From Natronobacterium haloterrestre (GTDB taxonomy: Archaea; Halobacteriota; Halobacteria; Halobacteriales; Natrialbaceae): 64,000 nucleotides of DNA. This document shows, one piece after another, positions 42,868-51,728 of this stretch. Positions within the stretch are counted from its first letter, which is position 1. The number at the start of each line of letters is the position of its first letter. The translations under genes were made by a program, and so were the position numbers. The stretch covers positions 124,001-188,000 of the forward strand of contig NZ_FOKW01000009.1 in assembly GCF_900112205.1 (NCBI RefSeq), given 5' to 3'. The notes under the pieces were generated by a model that saw only the letters and a list, made by a program, of their open reading frames with translations, ran no database searches and had not been told where the DNA came from.

Positions 42868-43947
42868 ATGAGCTCGCTCGAAATCGGAGCGCGAATCCTC
42901 GCGGGCGTCGGTCTCATCCTCATCAACGCCTACTTTGTTGCTATCGAATTCGCACTGACCCGCGCCCGTCAGTACTCTGAGTCGGAATTCGACACGCCAG
43001 GGCTCCGCCGTGCCTGGGGGATGACCGACGACCTCGAGTTCTATCTGACGAGTTGCCAGATCTGGATCTCCGGCACCAGCATTGCGTTAGGTGTCGTCGC
43101 CGAGCCGGGACTGGCAGCCGTGTTCGAACCCGTCTTCCAGAACTCGTTTCCAACGCTCGCGTCGGCTGGCGCCGGATCGCTATTCGCGTTCTTCCTCATC
43201 AACATGGTCCACCTCACCCATGGTGAGCAGACGCCGACCTACCTCGGCGTCGAGCGCTCGAAACAGGTCTGCCGGTACGGCGCGCGGCCGCTGTATTGGT
43301 TCGCGTTCGTCATTTCACCGTTCATCAAGTTCGGCGACTGGGTGGCGAAAGGAACGCTCAGACTGTTCGGGATCGAAATGACCGGCGCCTGGCTCGAGGA
43401 AACCGGGACGGACGTGATCGAATCGCGGGCGAACCTCCGCCAGGAACTCGGATCAGTACTCGACCGCGGCGAAGTCACCGATGAACGTCGCCAGGAAGTG
43501 GTAAACGCACTCGCGATCGGCGAGCAACCGATCCGCGACGCGATGGTGCCGGCCGACGAGATCGTCGCGCTGTCTACGACGGTCGATCCGGAAACGAATC
43601 TCGAACGAATAGTTGACCGGCCGCAGACGCGCTATCCGCTCGTCGGTGACGACCTGACTGACTTGCGCGGGATCGTCTATGTGCCGATCCTCACCAAGTA
43701 CCGCGAGGACCTGCTCGAAAGTGAGGTCAGGTTCGCCGACATCGCGGCCCCGCCGATGACGCTCTCGCCCGACGTCGATATCAGCGACGCCATCGACCAG
43801 TTTCAGGCCGAAAATCAGGAACTCGCGCTTGTGATCGAAGACGGCATGGTCGTCGGTCTCGTCACTGTAACTGATCTATTCGAGGCAGTAATGGGCGACA
43901 TCGAGGATCCGCTGGATCAGGAACAAGTTGGATCAGCCGACCGGTAA
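42868..43947 (+). CDS. CNNM/hemolysin-family protein (DUF21 plus CBS pair)
   Basis: 359 residues from ATG 42868; a GTG five codons upstream (42853) is also possible. The membrane part (about 1-180) has the DUF21 pattern LINAYFVAIEFALTRAR, SCQIWISGTSIALG and VHLTHGEQTPTYLG. Two CBS domains follow (about 215-340), beginning IRDAMVPADEIVALS and ending LVIEDGMVVGLVTVTDLFEA. The usual CorC transporter-associated end domain is missing. Such proteins help export Mg2+ or other divalent ions. It lies next to broken MgtE and TrkH genes, an ion-transport neighbourhood. Confidence 0.85.
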   Translation: MSSLEIGARILAGVGLILINAYFVAIEFALTRARQYSESEFDTPGLRRAWGMTDDLEFYLTSCQIWISGTSIALGVVAEPGLAAVFEPVFQNSFPTLASAGAGSLFAFFLINMVHLTHGEQTPTYLGVERSKQVCRYGARPLYWFAFVISPFIKFGDWVAKGTLRLFGIEMTGAWLEETGTDVIESRANLRQELGSVLDRGEVTDERRQEVVNALAIGEQPIRDAMVPADEIVALSTTVDPETNLERIVDRPQTRYPLVGDDLTDLRGIVYVPILTKYREDLLESEVRFADIAAPPMTLSPDVDISDAIDQFQAENQELALVIEDGMVVGLVTVTDLFEAVMGDIEDPLDQEQVGSADR

Positions 43948-44247
43948 ACCGCTCGAGGGAGATGGTCGCCACGATGAATACGAACGGGAGGTAACTGAAC
44001 AGTCCGACGACGAGCCAGACGACTACCGCAGATGCAAACGCCTGTGCAGGCGACATCTCCTCAGCCTCCGACACGACGTACACAGTATGCGACCAACGCT
44101 ATAGACGATCGCGGCCGACAGGAGTTCGGCCGGAATCGCGTAGTACTCCTTCCAGATGATCGAGACGATCGCGAGACTTGCAACTACGACAGCGAACTTG
44201 ATCAGGACCATCCCGAGATTTCGACCAATCGGATTGTACCAGCTCAT
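43945..44247 (-). pseudogene. Frameshifted N-terminal fragment of a TrkH-type K+ transporter
   Basis: The minus strand reads MSWYNPIGRNLGMVLIKFAV and WKEYYAIPAELLSAAIVYSV. It then changes frame to MYVVSEAEEMSPAQAFASAV and VWLVVGLFSYLPFVFIVA, the usual first two helices and turn of haloarchaeal TrkH-like proteins. The rest of the transporter is absent and the CNNM gene starts its end here. One frameshift plus truncation make it a pseudogene. Confidence 0.6.
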
Positions 44248-44357
44248 CGGATTCCGATGGACCGATTAGTGCGGATGGTCGTTCGCTTCGAGGGCGTTAT
44301 TTATTCCCGCCATTCACAGGAAGAGAAAGACGGATCGGGTAGCCATACTCCGGCCGC

Positions 44358-45641
44358 TCACCCCTCCGAGAATGCCGACGATTGATTGCTCCCGTCCGAC
44401 GATTGTGACTGGACGGTATCGATTACGTGGCCGTACAGCTTTGTGAACGGCGTGGCCGTGATCCCGTGGACGAGGGCCGAACTCGCGATGACGAGACTGG
44501 CCACCCCCCAGATGATCTCATTGCCCAGTATTCGGTGGGCGACCGTCGCGTAAAACAGCGCCGCGATCCCGATCGGGCCGAACCAGCCGGCGAACAGCGA
44601 GTCGCGAGTCCCGTCGATCGGTCGAACTACCTGCCGGAAGATCACTATCATCGGCAGGCGCCGCAGGAGCAAGACACCGGCCGCGAGGGCCACACCGGCC
44701 CAGCCGAGCGAAACCCACTGGTCGACCGGCAGCGCGATACCAAAGAACACGAAGATCGGGAACGTGAACAGGCGGAGCACCGTCTCCTGGACCTTCTGCT
44801 CGTCGGCTTCGTCCGCGGCATCAGCGAACTGATTGAACAGGAGTCCGGCCACGAACGCTGCCAGAATCCCGTCGCTGCCTAGCAACTTAACCCCGCCCAG
44901 TACGGCGAAGGTGAGCGCGACGGTGACACTCAACAGCGACGTCTCCTCGAGGAACTCGTGTTCGCGGGACTCGCGTTCGATCCAACCGGCGGCCGCTCCG
45001 ATCGCCGTGCCGACGAACACGGCGACGCCGACTTCCCAGAGGAGCGTCGAGACCAGCCAGTCGGTAATCGCCCGCTGGGGCGGATGCTGGAGTACCAGAA
45101 TCGGAAGGAAGACGAGCGGGTACGCGAGTCCGTCGTTGGCACCCGACTCGGCGGTAAGGAGGTTTCGGATCGACTCCGGAATATACTGCTCTGCGGTAGT
45201 TCCCGTGACGATCGTTCCGGCAAGGACTGGATCCGTGGGTGTGACGATCGCCCCGATGAGCAGCGCGATCCAGAGCGGAACGCCCAGGACGAGATAGACA
45301 AGTCCACCACTGACGAGCCACATAGCAATCATTCCGGGGACGAGGACCGCCGCCATTGAGCGTACGTGTGTCCGGAGGTACCGTTGGGGGAGCCGGAGCG
45401 CGGCGGCCATGACGGCTAGCCCGACCGTGAGCCGGGCGAACTGTTCCATAATCGTGAACGGATCGGCCCAGTGTGAGAGGTGGAACAGCCCTAGGCCGAG
45501 GGGACCAATCACGATCCCAAGGATCACGGACGCCAGTGGCTCCGAGAGAAAGTACACCTTGTTTCGCATCAGTCCCGCGATGAGACTCAACGCCAACGTC
45601 AGCCCACCGATCGTGACGAGCGCAATGTTGAGCTCTTGCAT
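44358..45641 (-). CDS. CPA1-type Na+/H+ antiporter (NhaP-like)
   Basis: 427 residues with about 12 helices. The ion-binding helix reads GAIVTPTDPVLAGTIV and the next core helix ESGANDGLAYPLVFLP, both with the paired Asp and Asn typical of the CPA1/NhaP family. GSDGILAAFVAGLLFNQ and FAGWFGPIGIAALFY are also conserved. It exchanges Na+ or K+ for H+ across the membrane, a main job in salt-in halophiles. It has no C-terminal regulatory domain. It lies near other ion-transport genes and fragments. Confidence 0.9.
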   Translation of the reverse strand: MQELNIALVTIGGLTLALSLIAGLMRNKVYFLSEPLASVILGIVIGPLGLGLFHLSHWADPFTIMEQFARLTVGLAVMAAALRLPQRYLRTHVRSMAAVLVPGMIAMWLVSGGLVYLVLGVPLWIALLIGAIVTPTDPVLAGTIVTGTTAEQYIPESIRNLLTAESGANDGLAYPLVFLPILVLQHPPQRAITDWLVSTLLWEVGVAVFVGTAIGAAAGWIERESREHEFLEETSLLSVTVALTFAVLGGVKLLGSDGILAAFVAGLLFNQFADAADEADEQKVQETVLRLFTFPIFVFFGIALPVDQWVSLGWAGVALAAGVLLLRRLPMIVIFRQVVRPIDGTRDSLFAGWFGPIGIAALFYATVAHRILGNEIIWGVASLVIASSALVHGITATPFTKLYGHVIDTVQSQSSDGSNQSSAFSEG

Positions 45642-45792
45642 AGTATCGGCCCGAACGCTGAACCTGGGCCTGAATCGTCCGAAACGGGCGTGTACAACGG
45701 AATATTTGCCGTGAAACGGAATAGGGATTCGGCCTGCGAGCGTCGCTCGCAGAGCATCACGTGTAATCGGAGCGCTGATTTTGCCGGGCGGC

Positions 45793-46374
45793 TCAACTTC
45801 GAACCCCGGTTTCGGTGTCCGTCGATGAGGGCGTCTGGAGTTGGCCCCGGAGGTACTGCTCGCCGCGTCGAGTCAGCCGGTACTTCCCTCGTTCGATCTT
45901 TTCGACGAATCCATGGTCTGCCAGTTCGATAAGGCGACGATTCACTTCTTTCCGGCTGAATCCGGTGTTGAAGGCGACGACCGCCGGCGTTAGGACGAGG
46001 TCCGTCCCGTGGAGCGCGGCGAGGATCTCATCGTCCATCGGGGTCATCCACTCGGCCGATCGTCGGATTTGCGACGGCTCGCTCAACAGCACGCGCGCCC
46101 ACTCGGTCGTTCGCACGTCGTTCGTCACGGGGTCGTAAAGGCCGAAGACGACCAGCAACGCGGCCGCGCCATGGACCCAGTGGACGAATTGTGGTGCCAC
46201 TAGCTCGACGATCGGCCCTCCGATCACGGCCAGCACTAGCCCGGTGACGGTCACGAGCACGAACCGGCGGTAGGCCGTCACTGACGCCTCGAGCGAGAGG
46301 AGATACAGGAGCTCGAGTGCGACGACGGTCCCGATCGCGAGGTTGTAGACGACGAAGGGGTCTAGTCCGGCCAC
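45793..46374 (-). CDS. Membrane-anchored wHTH protein
   Basis: 193 residues. Three N-terminal helices (about 8-85) are followed by a cytoplasmic winged helix (about 105-180) with DDEILAALHGTDLVLTPAVV, FSRKEVNRRLIELADHGFV and KYRLTRRGEQYLRG. The wing resembles the phiH1-repressor-like HTH of haloarchaea. It starts at GTG 46374 inside the end of the upstream gene (46362), so the two are coupled. Confidence 0.75.
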   Translation of the reverse strand: MAGLDPFVVYNLAIGTVVALELLYLLSLEASVTAYRRFVLVTVTGLVLAVIGGPIVELVAPQFVHWVHGAAALLVVFGLYDPVTNDVRTTEWARVLLSEPSQIRRSAEWMTPMDDEILAALHGTDLVLTPAVVAFNTGFSRKEVNRRLIELADHGFVEKIERGKYRLTRRGEQYLRGQLQTPSSTDTETGVRS

Positions 46375-46682
46375 GCGCCCTCACCCCTGGATCTCCCGCT
46401 GCGGAGTTGTCGGTGGCGGAGTATCAGCAGGCCGACAAAGATCGCGAGGATCGTGTTCGCGGCGCTTCGAAGGACGTGGAGGGCCAGCGACTCCGGCTCG
46501 AGGACGAGCAACATCGTGTGGTAGATCGTCAGCGCGACCATCCCGACCGAGAGGAGAGCGATTGCTGTGCCGAAGGGGGAGTCGCGGAAGATTCCCCAGG
46601 ACAAGAGCGCGAACACCCCGGCGCCGGTGCCGGCAATGATCGCGAACGGGACACCGAGAAGATGGACGACGGAGTGGGTCAC
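46362..46682 (-). CDS. Small membrane protein paired with the wHTH membrane regulator
   Basis: 106 residues with three hydrophobic helices and a basic C-terminus (RHRQLRSGRSRGE). The family is not recognised. Its last codons overlap the next gene's GTG start by 13 bases, so the two proteins are made together; the small partner may sense the signal for the membrane wHTH protein, which is an inference. It starts at GTG 46682. Confidence 0.65.
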   Translation of the reverse strand: MTHSVVHLLGVPFAIIAGTGAGVFALLSWGIFRDSPFGTAIALLSVGMVALTIYHTMLLVLEPESLALHVLRSAANTILAIFVGLLILRHRQLRSGRSRGEGAWPD

Positions 46683-46962
46683 GCGCGAGGGTTCGGTTCC
46701 AGGTGTCGTTAAGGTGCGGCATGGTATTTCATCGGCGCGACAATCGGATCGAGACCGTCCGGAACGCGGACCGATATCGGCCGGTGGTGATGATGGTGAT
46801 CTGTCGGCGAACCCGTTGCGAGGCCGCGGTAATCGTCCGTGAACCGCGCCTCACCGATTGGACATCCCCCAGTGCCCACTACGAGTATCGCCCCTCACCG
46901 TTCGGTCGGATCGTCGTGGCCTGCGGATAACAAAACCGGTCGTCGTCGACCACTTGAACGCA

Positions 46963-47316
46963 ATGGCACTGACCCAAATCGACCACGTTAGCGAGAACGA
47001 GGAGATGCAGGAGTGTATCGACAACTGCTTCGAAGCCGCCCAAGCGTGTGAGTGGTGTGCCGACGAGTGTGCGGGCGAGGGCGAGGAGATGGCCAAGTGT
47101 CTCCGTCTCTGTCGCGACGTCGCCGACTTGACAACGATGCACGCGCGGTTCATGGCCCGCAACTCGAACTACAGCACGGCGCTCGCCGAAGCCTGCGCCG
47201 GCGCCTGTGAGGAATGTGCCGAGGAGTGTGAACGCCACGACGACGAACACTGTCAGGTCTGTGCGGACGTCCTCCGGGACTGCGCGGAGACCTGCCGGAA
47301 CATGGCCTCGGCCTGA
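46963..47316 (+). CDS. Four-helix-bundle copper-binding protein (Csp/DUF326)
   Basis: 117 residues with 15 cysteines in a repeating C-x3-C helical pattern: ECIDNCFEAAQACEWCADEC, then CLRLC, then ACAGACEECAEEC, CQVCADVLRDCAETC. This is the pattern of the copper storage proteins Csp (DUF326), which line a helix bundle with Cys to hold many Cu(I) ions. No Tat or Sec signal is seen, so it is a cytosolic Csp3-like form. ATG 46963 gives the family start. A small SPW membrane protein follows after seven bases, so they may work together. Confidence 0.87.
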   Translation: MALTQIDHVSENEEMQECIDNCFEAAQACEWCADECAGEGEEMAKCLRLCRDVADLTTMHARFMARNSNYSTALAEACAGACEECAEECERHDDEHCQVCADVLRDCAETCRNMASA

Positions 47317-47323
47317 ACGGCGA

Positions 47324-47698
47324 ATGGATGCGACGACGAGACTCGCCGCCAGCGGCAACTACCTGCTCGGCTGCTGGCTGATCACGGCCGCGTTCGTCTT
47401 CGCCGCGTCTGGAATCGCCCGCTGGAACGACGTCCTAGTCGGCACCGTGGTCGCCATCGTCGCCGGATATAACTATGCCAGCGTCCGCAGCCGGCGACCC
47501 GCGAGCGTAACCGGTGCGGGACTCATCGCAATTCTCGGCTGCTGGCTCGTCGTCGCTCCCTTCGCTCTCGGCCCCGGTCTCGAGGGGCCGGCGCTGTGGA
47601 ACGACGTCGTCACAGGGACCGTGATGGCGGGCTTCGGCGGTTACAACGCGTACGTCGCGGCCGCCGCCGAACGTGCCCCCCTTTCGTTCGACTGCTGA
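47324..47698 (+). CDS. SPW-repeat membrane protein
   Basis: 124 residues with four helices arranged as two SPW-like repeats. CWLITAAFVFAASGIARWND and CWLVVAPFALGPG with ALWNDVVTG carry the W-N-D turn. The role of SPW proteins is unknown. Seven bases separate it from the Csp gene, which suggests one transcript. Confidence 0.75.
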   Translation: MDATTRLAASGNYLLGCWLITAAFVFAASGIARWNDVLVGTVVAIVAGYNYASVRSRRPASVTGAGLIAILGCWLVVAPFALGPGLEGPALWNDVVTGTVMAGFGGYNAYVAAAAERAPLSFDC

Positions 47699-47726
47699 AT
47701 AGCGAACGTACTGGAGCATTGAGCTA

Positions 47727-47746
47727 CCCACCGCTAAAGCGGTGGG
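47727..47746. repeat. Hairpin resembling an IS200/IS605-group element end
   Basis: CCCACCGCT and AGCGGTGGG form a perfect 9-bp stem with an AA loop, followed by ATTCC. In haloarchaea such CCCACCGCTAAAGCGGTGGG hairpins are commonly seen at the right end of IS200/IS605 or IS1341-type elements. No transposase or TnpB is beside it. Confidence 0.5.
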
Positions 47747-47787
47747 ATTCCACGCCGTTTACGGCATAGAAGCGGCCAATAAGCAAT

Positions 47788-48183
47788 ATGAACCGTCGCT
47801 CTACGCTATCCATAATGGGGGCGATAGCTTGTATGGGTACTGCTGGTTGCCTTTTTTCAGAGAGACAGCAGAACCCACAGTTTACCCTTCGGAATATTCG
47901 GTCATATATAGCAGACGAGGGGATGGCTCTCGTAGTTGGAGTCGTTGAAAAACAAGAAGGCAGACGAGGAGAGGTGACGGTGAGGGCAGAACTTCTGATT
48001 GACGAAGCGTATGATCACGTAAGTACGCAAACATTCGTTGTGCCTGCAGATCTTACTGAGCGCACCATTGCACTCCCATTCACCACAAGCTCTCCGTTTT
48101 ACGGAGAGCAGGAGTTCACTTCCCGGGCAAAGATCGTTCGCCACGGGGAACCAGATGGCCAGTGGGTAGCTGAACGCGAGTAG
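47788..48183 (+). CDS. Probable lipoprotein, unrecognised
   Basis: 131 residues. MNRRSTLSIMGAIACMGTAG precedes Cys21, forming a lipobox (GTAGC) after a short basic Tat-like or Sec signal. The mature part is a small beta-rich domain (GEVTVRAELLIDEAYDHVST through ERTIALPFTTSSPFYGEQEF), like many haloarchaeal lipid-anchored domains on the outer membrane face. The family is not recognised. Confidence 0.65.
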   Translation: MNRRSTLSIMGAIACMGTAGCLFSERQQNPQFTLRNIRSYIADEGMALVVGVVEKQEGRRGEVTVRAELLIDEAYDHVSTQTFVVPADLTERTIALPFTTSSPFYGEQEFTSRAKIVRHGEPDGQWVAERE

Positions 48184-48214
48184 GATCAGGGTCAGTTATA
48201 CGCTAGATCGACCG

Positions 48215-48642
48215 TCACGGAGATCTTGTCCACCACCGACTCACATACATGATGGAGGATAGCCAGAACGCGGCGAGAAACACGTACATCGCGTCACCGG
48301 GCGGATACACGGACTCAGTGAACGTTCGTGAGACTACGAACCCGGCAGCCGCAACGAGGGACACCGATGTACGCGATCACGTGCGGGAGCCAGTCCGTGT
48401 TCTGTGGCCGATCTCGTTCGCCGTGGAGATACATCGCGACCGCCGTCAGGGGGGTCAATAGCATGATCAGGCCGAGCAGCCCGAATGCCGACACGAAGAA
48501 CGTGGCACTGTCCGTCGGGCCGAAGAACACGCCCCAGATGACGAGCGGCAGCAGAACGACATACGCGAGGATGACGAGAGGCCATCTGCTGGGGAAATCG
48601 ACACGAGACCCGTACCGGTCAACGAGGGCCGGCGACAGCGGA
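48215..48642 (-). pseudogene. Frameshifted membrane protein gene
   Basis: The minus strand reads RYPLSPALVDRYGSRVDFPS, then RWPLVILAYVVLLPLVIWGV and PTDSATFFVSAFGLLGLIML up to HVIAYIGV. A frame change gives SLVAAAGFVVSRTFTESVYP, then MYVFLAAFWLSSIMYVSRWW and a stop. All parts look like one four- or five-helix protein. There is no start codon before the first block and one frameshift, so it is a decaying gene or holds sequence errors. It directly follows the DUF4870 genes on the same strand. Confidence 0.55.
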
Positions 48643-48647
48643 TAGCG

Positions 48648-49079
48648 TCACGCCGTTCCGAACGTCGCTTTCCCCATCGCGACGAGTCCGACGACGAACG
48701 TCCAAAACGTGACGGCGAACCAGAGCGTGAGCAGCGCGGGAACTACAAGGCCGGCAACTGTCGAGGCGGCCGACGGAAGAGAGACGAGTGATGGAAGCGC
48801 GGCGACGTCAGTCGCTCCCTGTCCCGTAAGCTCGCTGTAGGTGAACAGTGATCCGAACGTAACGACAGTCAGTGCCAGCACGGTGAGATGCCAATCGAGG
48901 GCGTTGCGAGCGTTTCGCTTTGTGAACTCGTTCGTGGTGAGGAGATACACGATCCCCGCGCCGGCGATGCCGGTTGGGATCGCGAGGAAGTGAACGAGAA
49001 TACCCCCGATCGACCGCTCTTCGAGGAGGTTCGGTCCGCCGTTGGTCGTCACCGGATCTTCGGTGTGTTTGGAGATCAT
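48648..49079 (-). CDS. DUF4870 family membrane protein
   Basis: 143 residues with about four helices. The DUF4870 features are the ILVHFLAIPTGIAGAGIVYL first helix and the NEFTKRNARNALDWHLTV turn. It is a paralogue of the gene directly upstream (49088-49531), with eight bases between. Its function is unknown. Confidence 0.82.
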   Translation of the reverse strand: MISKHTEDPVTTNGGPNLLEERSIGGILVHFLAIPTGIAGAGIVYLLTTNEFTKRNARNALDWHLTVLALTVVTFGSLFTYSELTGQGATDVAALPSLVSLPSAASTVAGLVVPALLTLWFAVTFWTFVVGLVAMGKATFGTA

Positions 49080-49087
49080 GGAACTTG

Positions 49088-49531
49088 TTAGCGGAATTTC
49101 TCGACAACGTCGACTGAGCCGGGATACGTCCATACTGATCCGAAGATCGCCTTCATCGTCGCGACGAGGGCGTACACGAACGTGAGAAAACCCGCGATAC
49201 TCACCAGGAGTATGAGCAGTACTCCGGCGGCCGCGAATACCGTGTCGAGCGGGGCAGGGAGTAGAGACAGTTGGATCGTCTCGCCGCCGACGGTGAACTC
49301 GTCGGCTCCCAAAAAGAAGGTAACCATGGCAACGACCGCCAACACGAAGACGGTGACGTGCCAGTTCAGCGCGTGACGAGCGTTCTCGCGCGTGTACTCG
49401 TTGTTGGCGGCGGCATAGACGATAACGGGGCCGAGGAAACCGGTGATCAGTCCGAGGAGATGGACGAGGATACCGCCGAGCGAGCGTTCGTCGAGCAGTT
49501 CGGGGCCGGATGCTGATGGTGTGGAGGTCAT
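49088..49531 (-). CDS. DUF4870 family membrane protein (paralogue)
   Basis: 147 residues, with the same layout as its neighbour: LDERSLGGILVHLLGLITGF, then NNEYTRENARHALNWHVTVF. It and the gene at 48648 are tandem copies that have diverged. An upstream wHTH membrane protein gene lies on the same strand 33 bases away and could regulate them. Confidence 0.82.
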   Translation of the reverse strand: MTSTPSASGPELLDERSLGGILVHLLGLITGFLGPVIVYAAANNEYTRENARHALNWHVTVFVLAVVAMVTFFLGADEFTVGGETIQLSLLPAPLDTVFAAAGVLLILLVSIAGFLTFVYALVATMKAIFGSVWTYPGSVDVVEKFR

Positions 49532-49564
49532 GAATGATTGATGAGTGTGATTTGGATGTTCTGA

Positions 49565-50155
49565 TCATGTCGACGGCAGGAGGTTCAGCGGGCCGTATCT
49601 GTCGCGAACCCAACGAACCGTCCGCTCGGCAACGAGCAACAGTAGGCTCACGAACAGCAGGTCGAAGGCGGTGTCCCAGAGCACGATATCGCTCTGGGTA
49701 CCGCTCACGTCTGCGCCGGTGATCGTGAGCACGCCGCCGAGCGCGAACAACACGAGGCTCAACTGGAAGCCAGCGAGCACAAGTGTGCGGATCCCGGCCG
49801 TGTCCGACAGTGTAAGGAATCCGCGGGTGGAGAGCCGATCCAGCGGGGTGTTCGCGTTCAGCGCGCGTTTGCCCTCAGGAGAGACGGGCCAGTCCGACTC
49901 CGGGTGGTTGAGGTAATACAGGGTGATCGAGTCGGGATACGTCTCGATCGCGACGACGTCGATTTCCTGCAGTTCCTGGAGCCGGTTCCGAACCGTGGCC
50001 CGAGTGACGTCGGGCTTGATGCGCGCGTGTAGCTGACGGATCGAGAAGAACGGACGATCGGACTCGAGCATCGTCTCGACGACGTGCTCTTGCGTGAGCG
50101 TGTTGTCGAGGTTCCGGTCGATCCGGTTATCGATCCAGGACGGAATCGGGGACAC
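49565..50155 (-). CDS. wHTH protein with two C-terminal membrane helices
   Basis: 196 residues. The N-terminal half is a winged helix (ETMLESDRPFFSIRQLHARI, then DVTRATVRNRLQELQEIDVV and a wing). Two helices follow (about 120-142 and 152-175) with a basic end. This is another membrane-tethered regulator of this region. The start is GTG 50155. It is the first gene of a possible operon with the two DUF4870 genes. Confidence 0.75.
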   Translation of the reverse strand: MSPIPSWIDNRIDRNLDNTLTQEHVVETMLESDRPFFSIRQLHARIKPDVTRATVRNRLQELQEIDVVAIETYPDSITLYYLNHPESDWPVSPEGKRALNANTPLDRLSTRGFLTLSDTAGIRTLVLAGFQLSLVLFALGGVLTITGADVSGTQSDIVLWDTAFDLLFVSLLLLVAERTVRWVRDRYGPLNLLPST

Positions 50156-51066
50156 GGTGTCACCGCATAGTTACCAGAGGGAATTAAAATGAAGTGGGAA
50201 TTTCACCCCCACGAACCGCCGTTTGGCGGCCGTGAAATGGGGTTCAATCCAGGCTCACGAACTGGGAATCCCCGTACTGCGGCGGGTTCAAACACGATTG
50301 GAGAGGAAATCCGATCGGCGGGAGTTCGTGGCTCTGATCTGGGGAGTGGCGGCAATAGAAACATCTGGGGTGAAAACATTCCTGAAACATATGCGCATTC
50401 CATCTTGCACGCGAGTTTTGACAAGAGTTGGATAGGGAAAGAGTGCGAATCTTTCTATGACACGCTCGCAGGTGCAGTCTCCCCATTGCAGGTAACGTTT
50501 GGTCTTCTTGAGGATGGAACTAGGACGGCACTCGCTGAACAGGGGGGCAGGATGGCCTCGATATTTTTCACAGAGCCATTCAGCTTCGTAGTTCTCGTCG
50601 GTTGGGCTGTAGTGCCTATTGTCATTTGAATTATCAGAATTCGATCCGCAGATCTTACCTAGCAGTTGAGAGAGTCATAGAACAGTTCTCATACTAGAGA
50701 ACAGGTGAACGCTGAGGCGGTAGGAGCCCAACGACCCTGCAAGAGAATCCGACGGTCAACCTCCTCGAGGTCAAGCCCCGAGACAGTCGCGGTGTTCATC
50801 GAAGCATCTCAAAAAATAAGCTCACACAGTATCTCCGAGCGTTCTAACTCCGCTGAAAGCTACTGCGGAAACAGGAGAGAGAAGCGCTCAAACATGCTAT
50901 CAAAGCCACATTGTGAGATCAACAAAGTGTTACACAAGAGCGATCAACGAAACACTGGATCGAATCAGCAATTTCCTCGCACGTATCTGCCATGACTAGT
51001 CGCGCAATATACCACAGACCGGATACCGGAGTTTCGAGAGAAATGCTATTCGATGATTCCAAGTGT
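50156..51066. other. Long gene-poor stretch with remnants
   Basis: It contains an AT-rich start, a hairpin at 50201-50239 and one 146-codon frame (50189-50629) whose composition does not look like a haloarchaeal protein. Another frame near 50290-50430 reads RRVQTRLERKSDRREFVALI, possibly a relic. From about 50700 to 50995 short coding-like pieces lie in several frames. No identifiable gene can be supported. Confidence 0.5.
50201..50239. repeat. Nested hairpin, possible mobile-element end
   Basis: ATTTCAC (50201-50207) pairs with GTGAAAT (50233-50239), and inside it CCGCC (50217-50221) pairs with GGCGG (50226-50230) around GTTT. The shape is like the subterminal hairpins of IS200/IS605-group elements. 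No transposase was seen nearby. Confidence 0.45.
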
Positions 51067-51390
51067 CTATGGGCGGCGCGGCATCCACAGTCCATAGAGG
51101 ATCGCCAGGAGTCCCGCGAGTTCACTTACTTGACCGACGCTATTGACAATCGGAATCGGGATGTCCAAGCCAAATCCTAAAATCACGAGTGCAACACCTG
51201 GAACGCCGAGAATAAGCGCGAATCCGAGGGCGATAAACAGCATCGGTCGGCTTTGATTCCGGCGATAACCGAGATACGCAAGGTAGCTGATCACCAAGCC
51301 GAGGGCAAAGGAAACCAGTTCACTGGCGGTGCGAAGACGGCTCAGCGTATCGAGATCGATCGACTGGAGGAGTAGTTCAAGCGTGGTCAT
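51067..51390 (-). CDS. DUF7521-type membrane protein paired with an HTH regulator
   Basis: 107 residues with three helices (about 22-45, 48-72 and 80-100). The size and pairing match DUF7521 proteins, which follow a small wHTH gene in haloarchaea. Its ATG overlaps the end of the wHTH gene as ATGA, so the two are co-translated. The function is unknown. Confidence 0.7.
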   Translation of the reverse strand: MTTLELLLQSIDLDTLSRLRTASELVSFALGLVISYLAYLGYRRNQSRPMLFIALGFALILGVPGVALVILGFGLDIPIPIVNSVGQVSELAGLLAILYGLWMPRRP

Positions 51391-51728
51391 CTGTTTTCGA
51401 CGAAGCGAGTGAACCGGTCAGCCATCTGTTCACGACGAGAGACAGTACTCTCGAATCCCTCATTGGTGAGCTCCAGCGTGAGCCTGTGAATCTGTGCCTG
51501 ATACACTTTGTAGTTCTTCCCGTCCGTAACCGGTCGAATTTCCTCGGATACAAGATCGTGCTTTCGAAGCCGTTCGAGTCGACGATATATCGTCGGTTCC
51601 GATGTATCGAGTCGTGTACTGAGCTCAGATGCCGAACAGGGATCATTTTTCGTTTCGATAAGGATATGTCGGGCACAATCGTCTGCGAGGAGGTCAGCGA
51701 GTGTCGCCGCGTCCGATCCGTCCGACAT
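51387..51728 (-). CDS. Winged-helix regulator partner of the DUF7521-type protein
   Basis: 113 residues. An ArsR-type winged helix is seen in ADDCARHILIETKNDPCSAS, then LDTSEPTIYRRLERLRKHDL and a wing (VTDGKNYKVYQAQIHRLTLE). A C-terminal helix ends the chain. ATG 51728 is preferred over an upstream start at 51797, because the extra 23 residues do not look conserved and overlap the likely promoter. Confidence 0.75.
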   Translation of the reverse strand: MSDGSDAATLADLLADDCARHILIETKNDPCSASELSTRLDTSEPTIYRRLERLRKHDLVSEEIRPVTDGKNYKVYQAQIHRLTLELTNEGFESTVSRREQMADRFTRFVENR

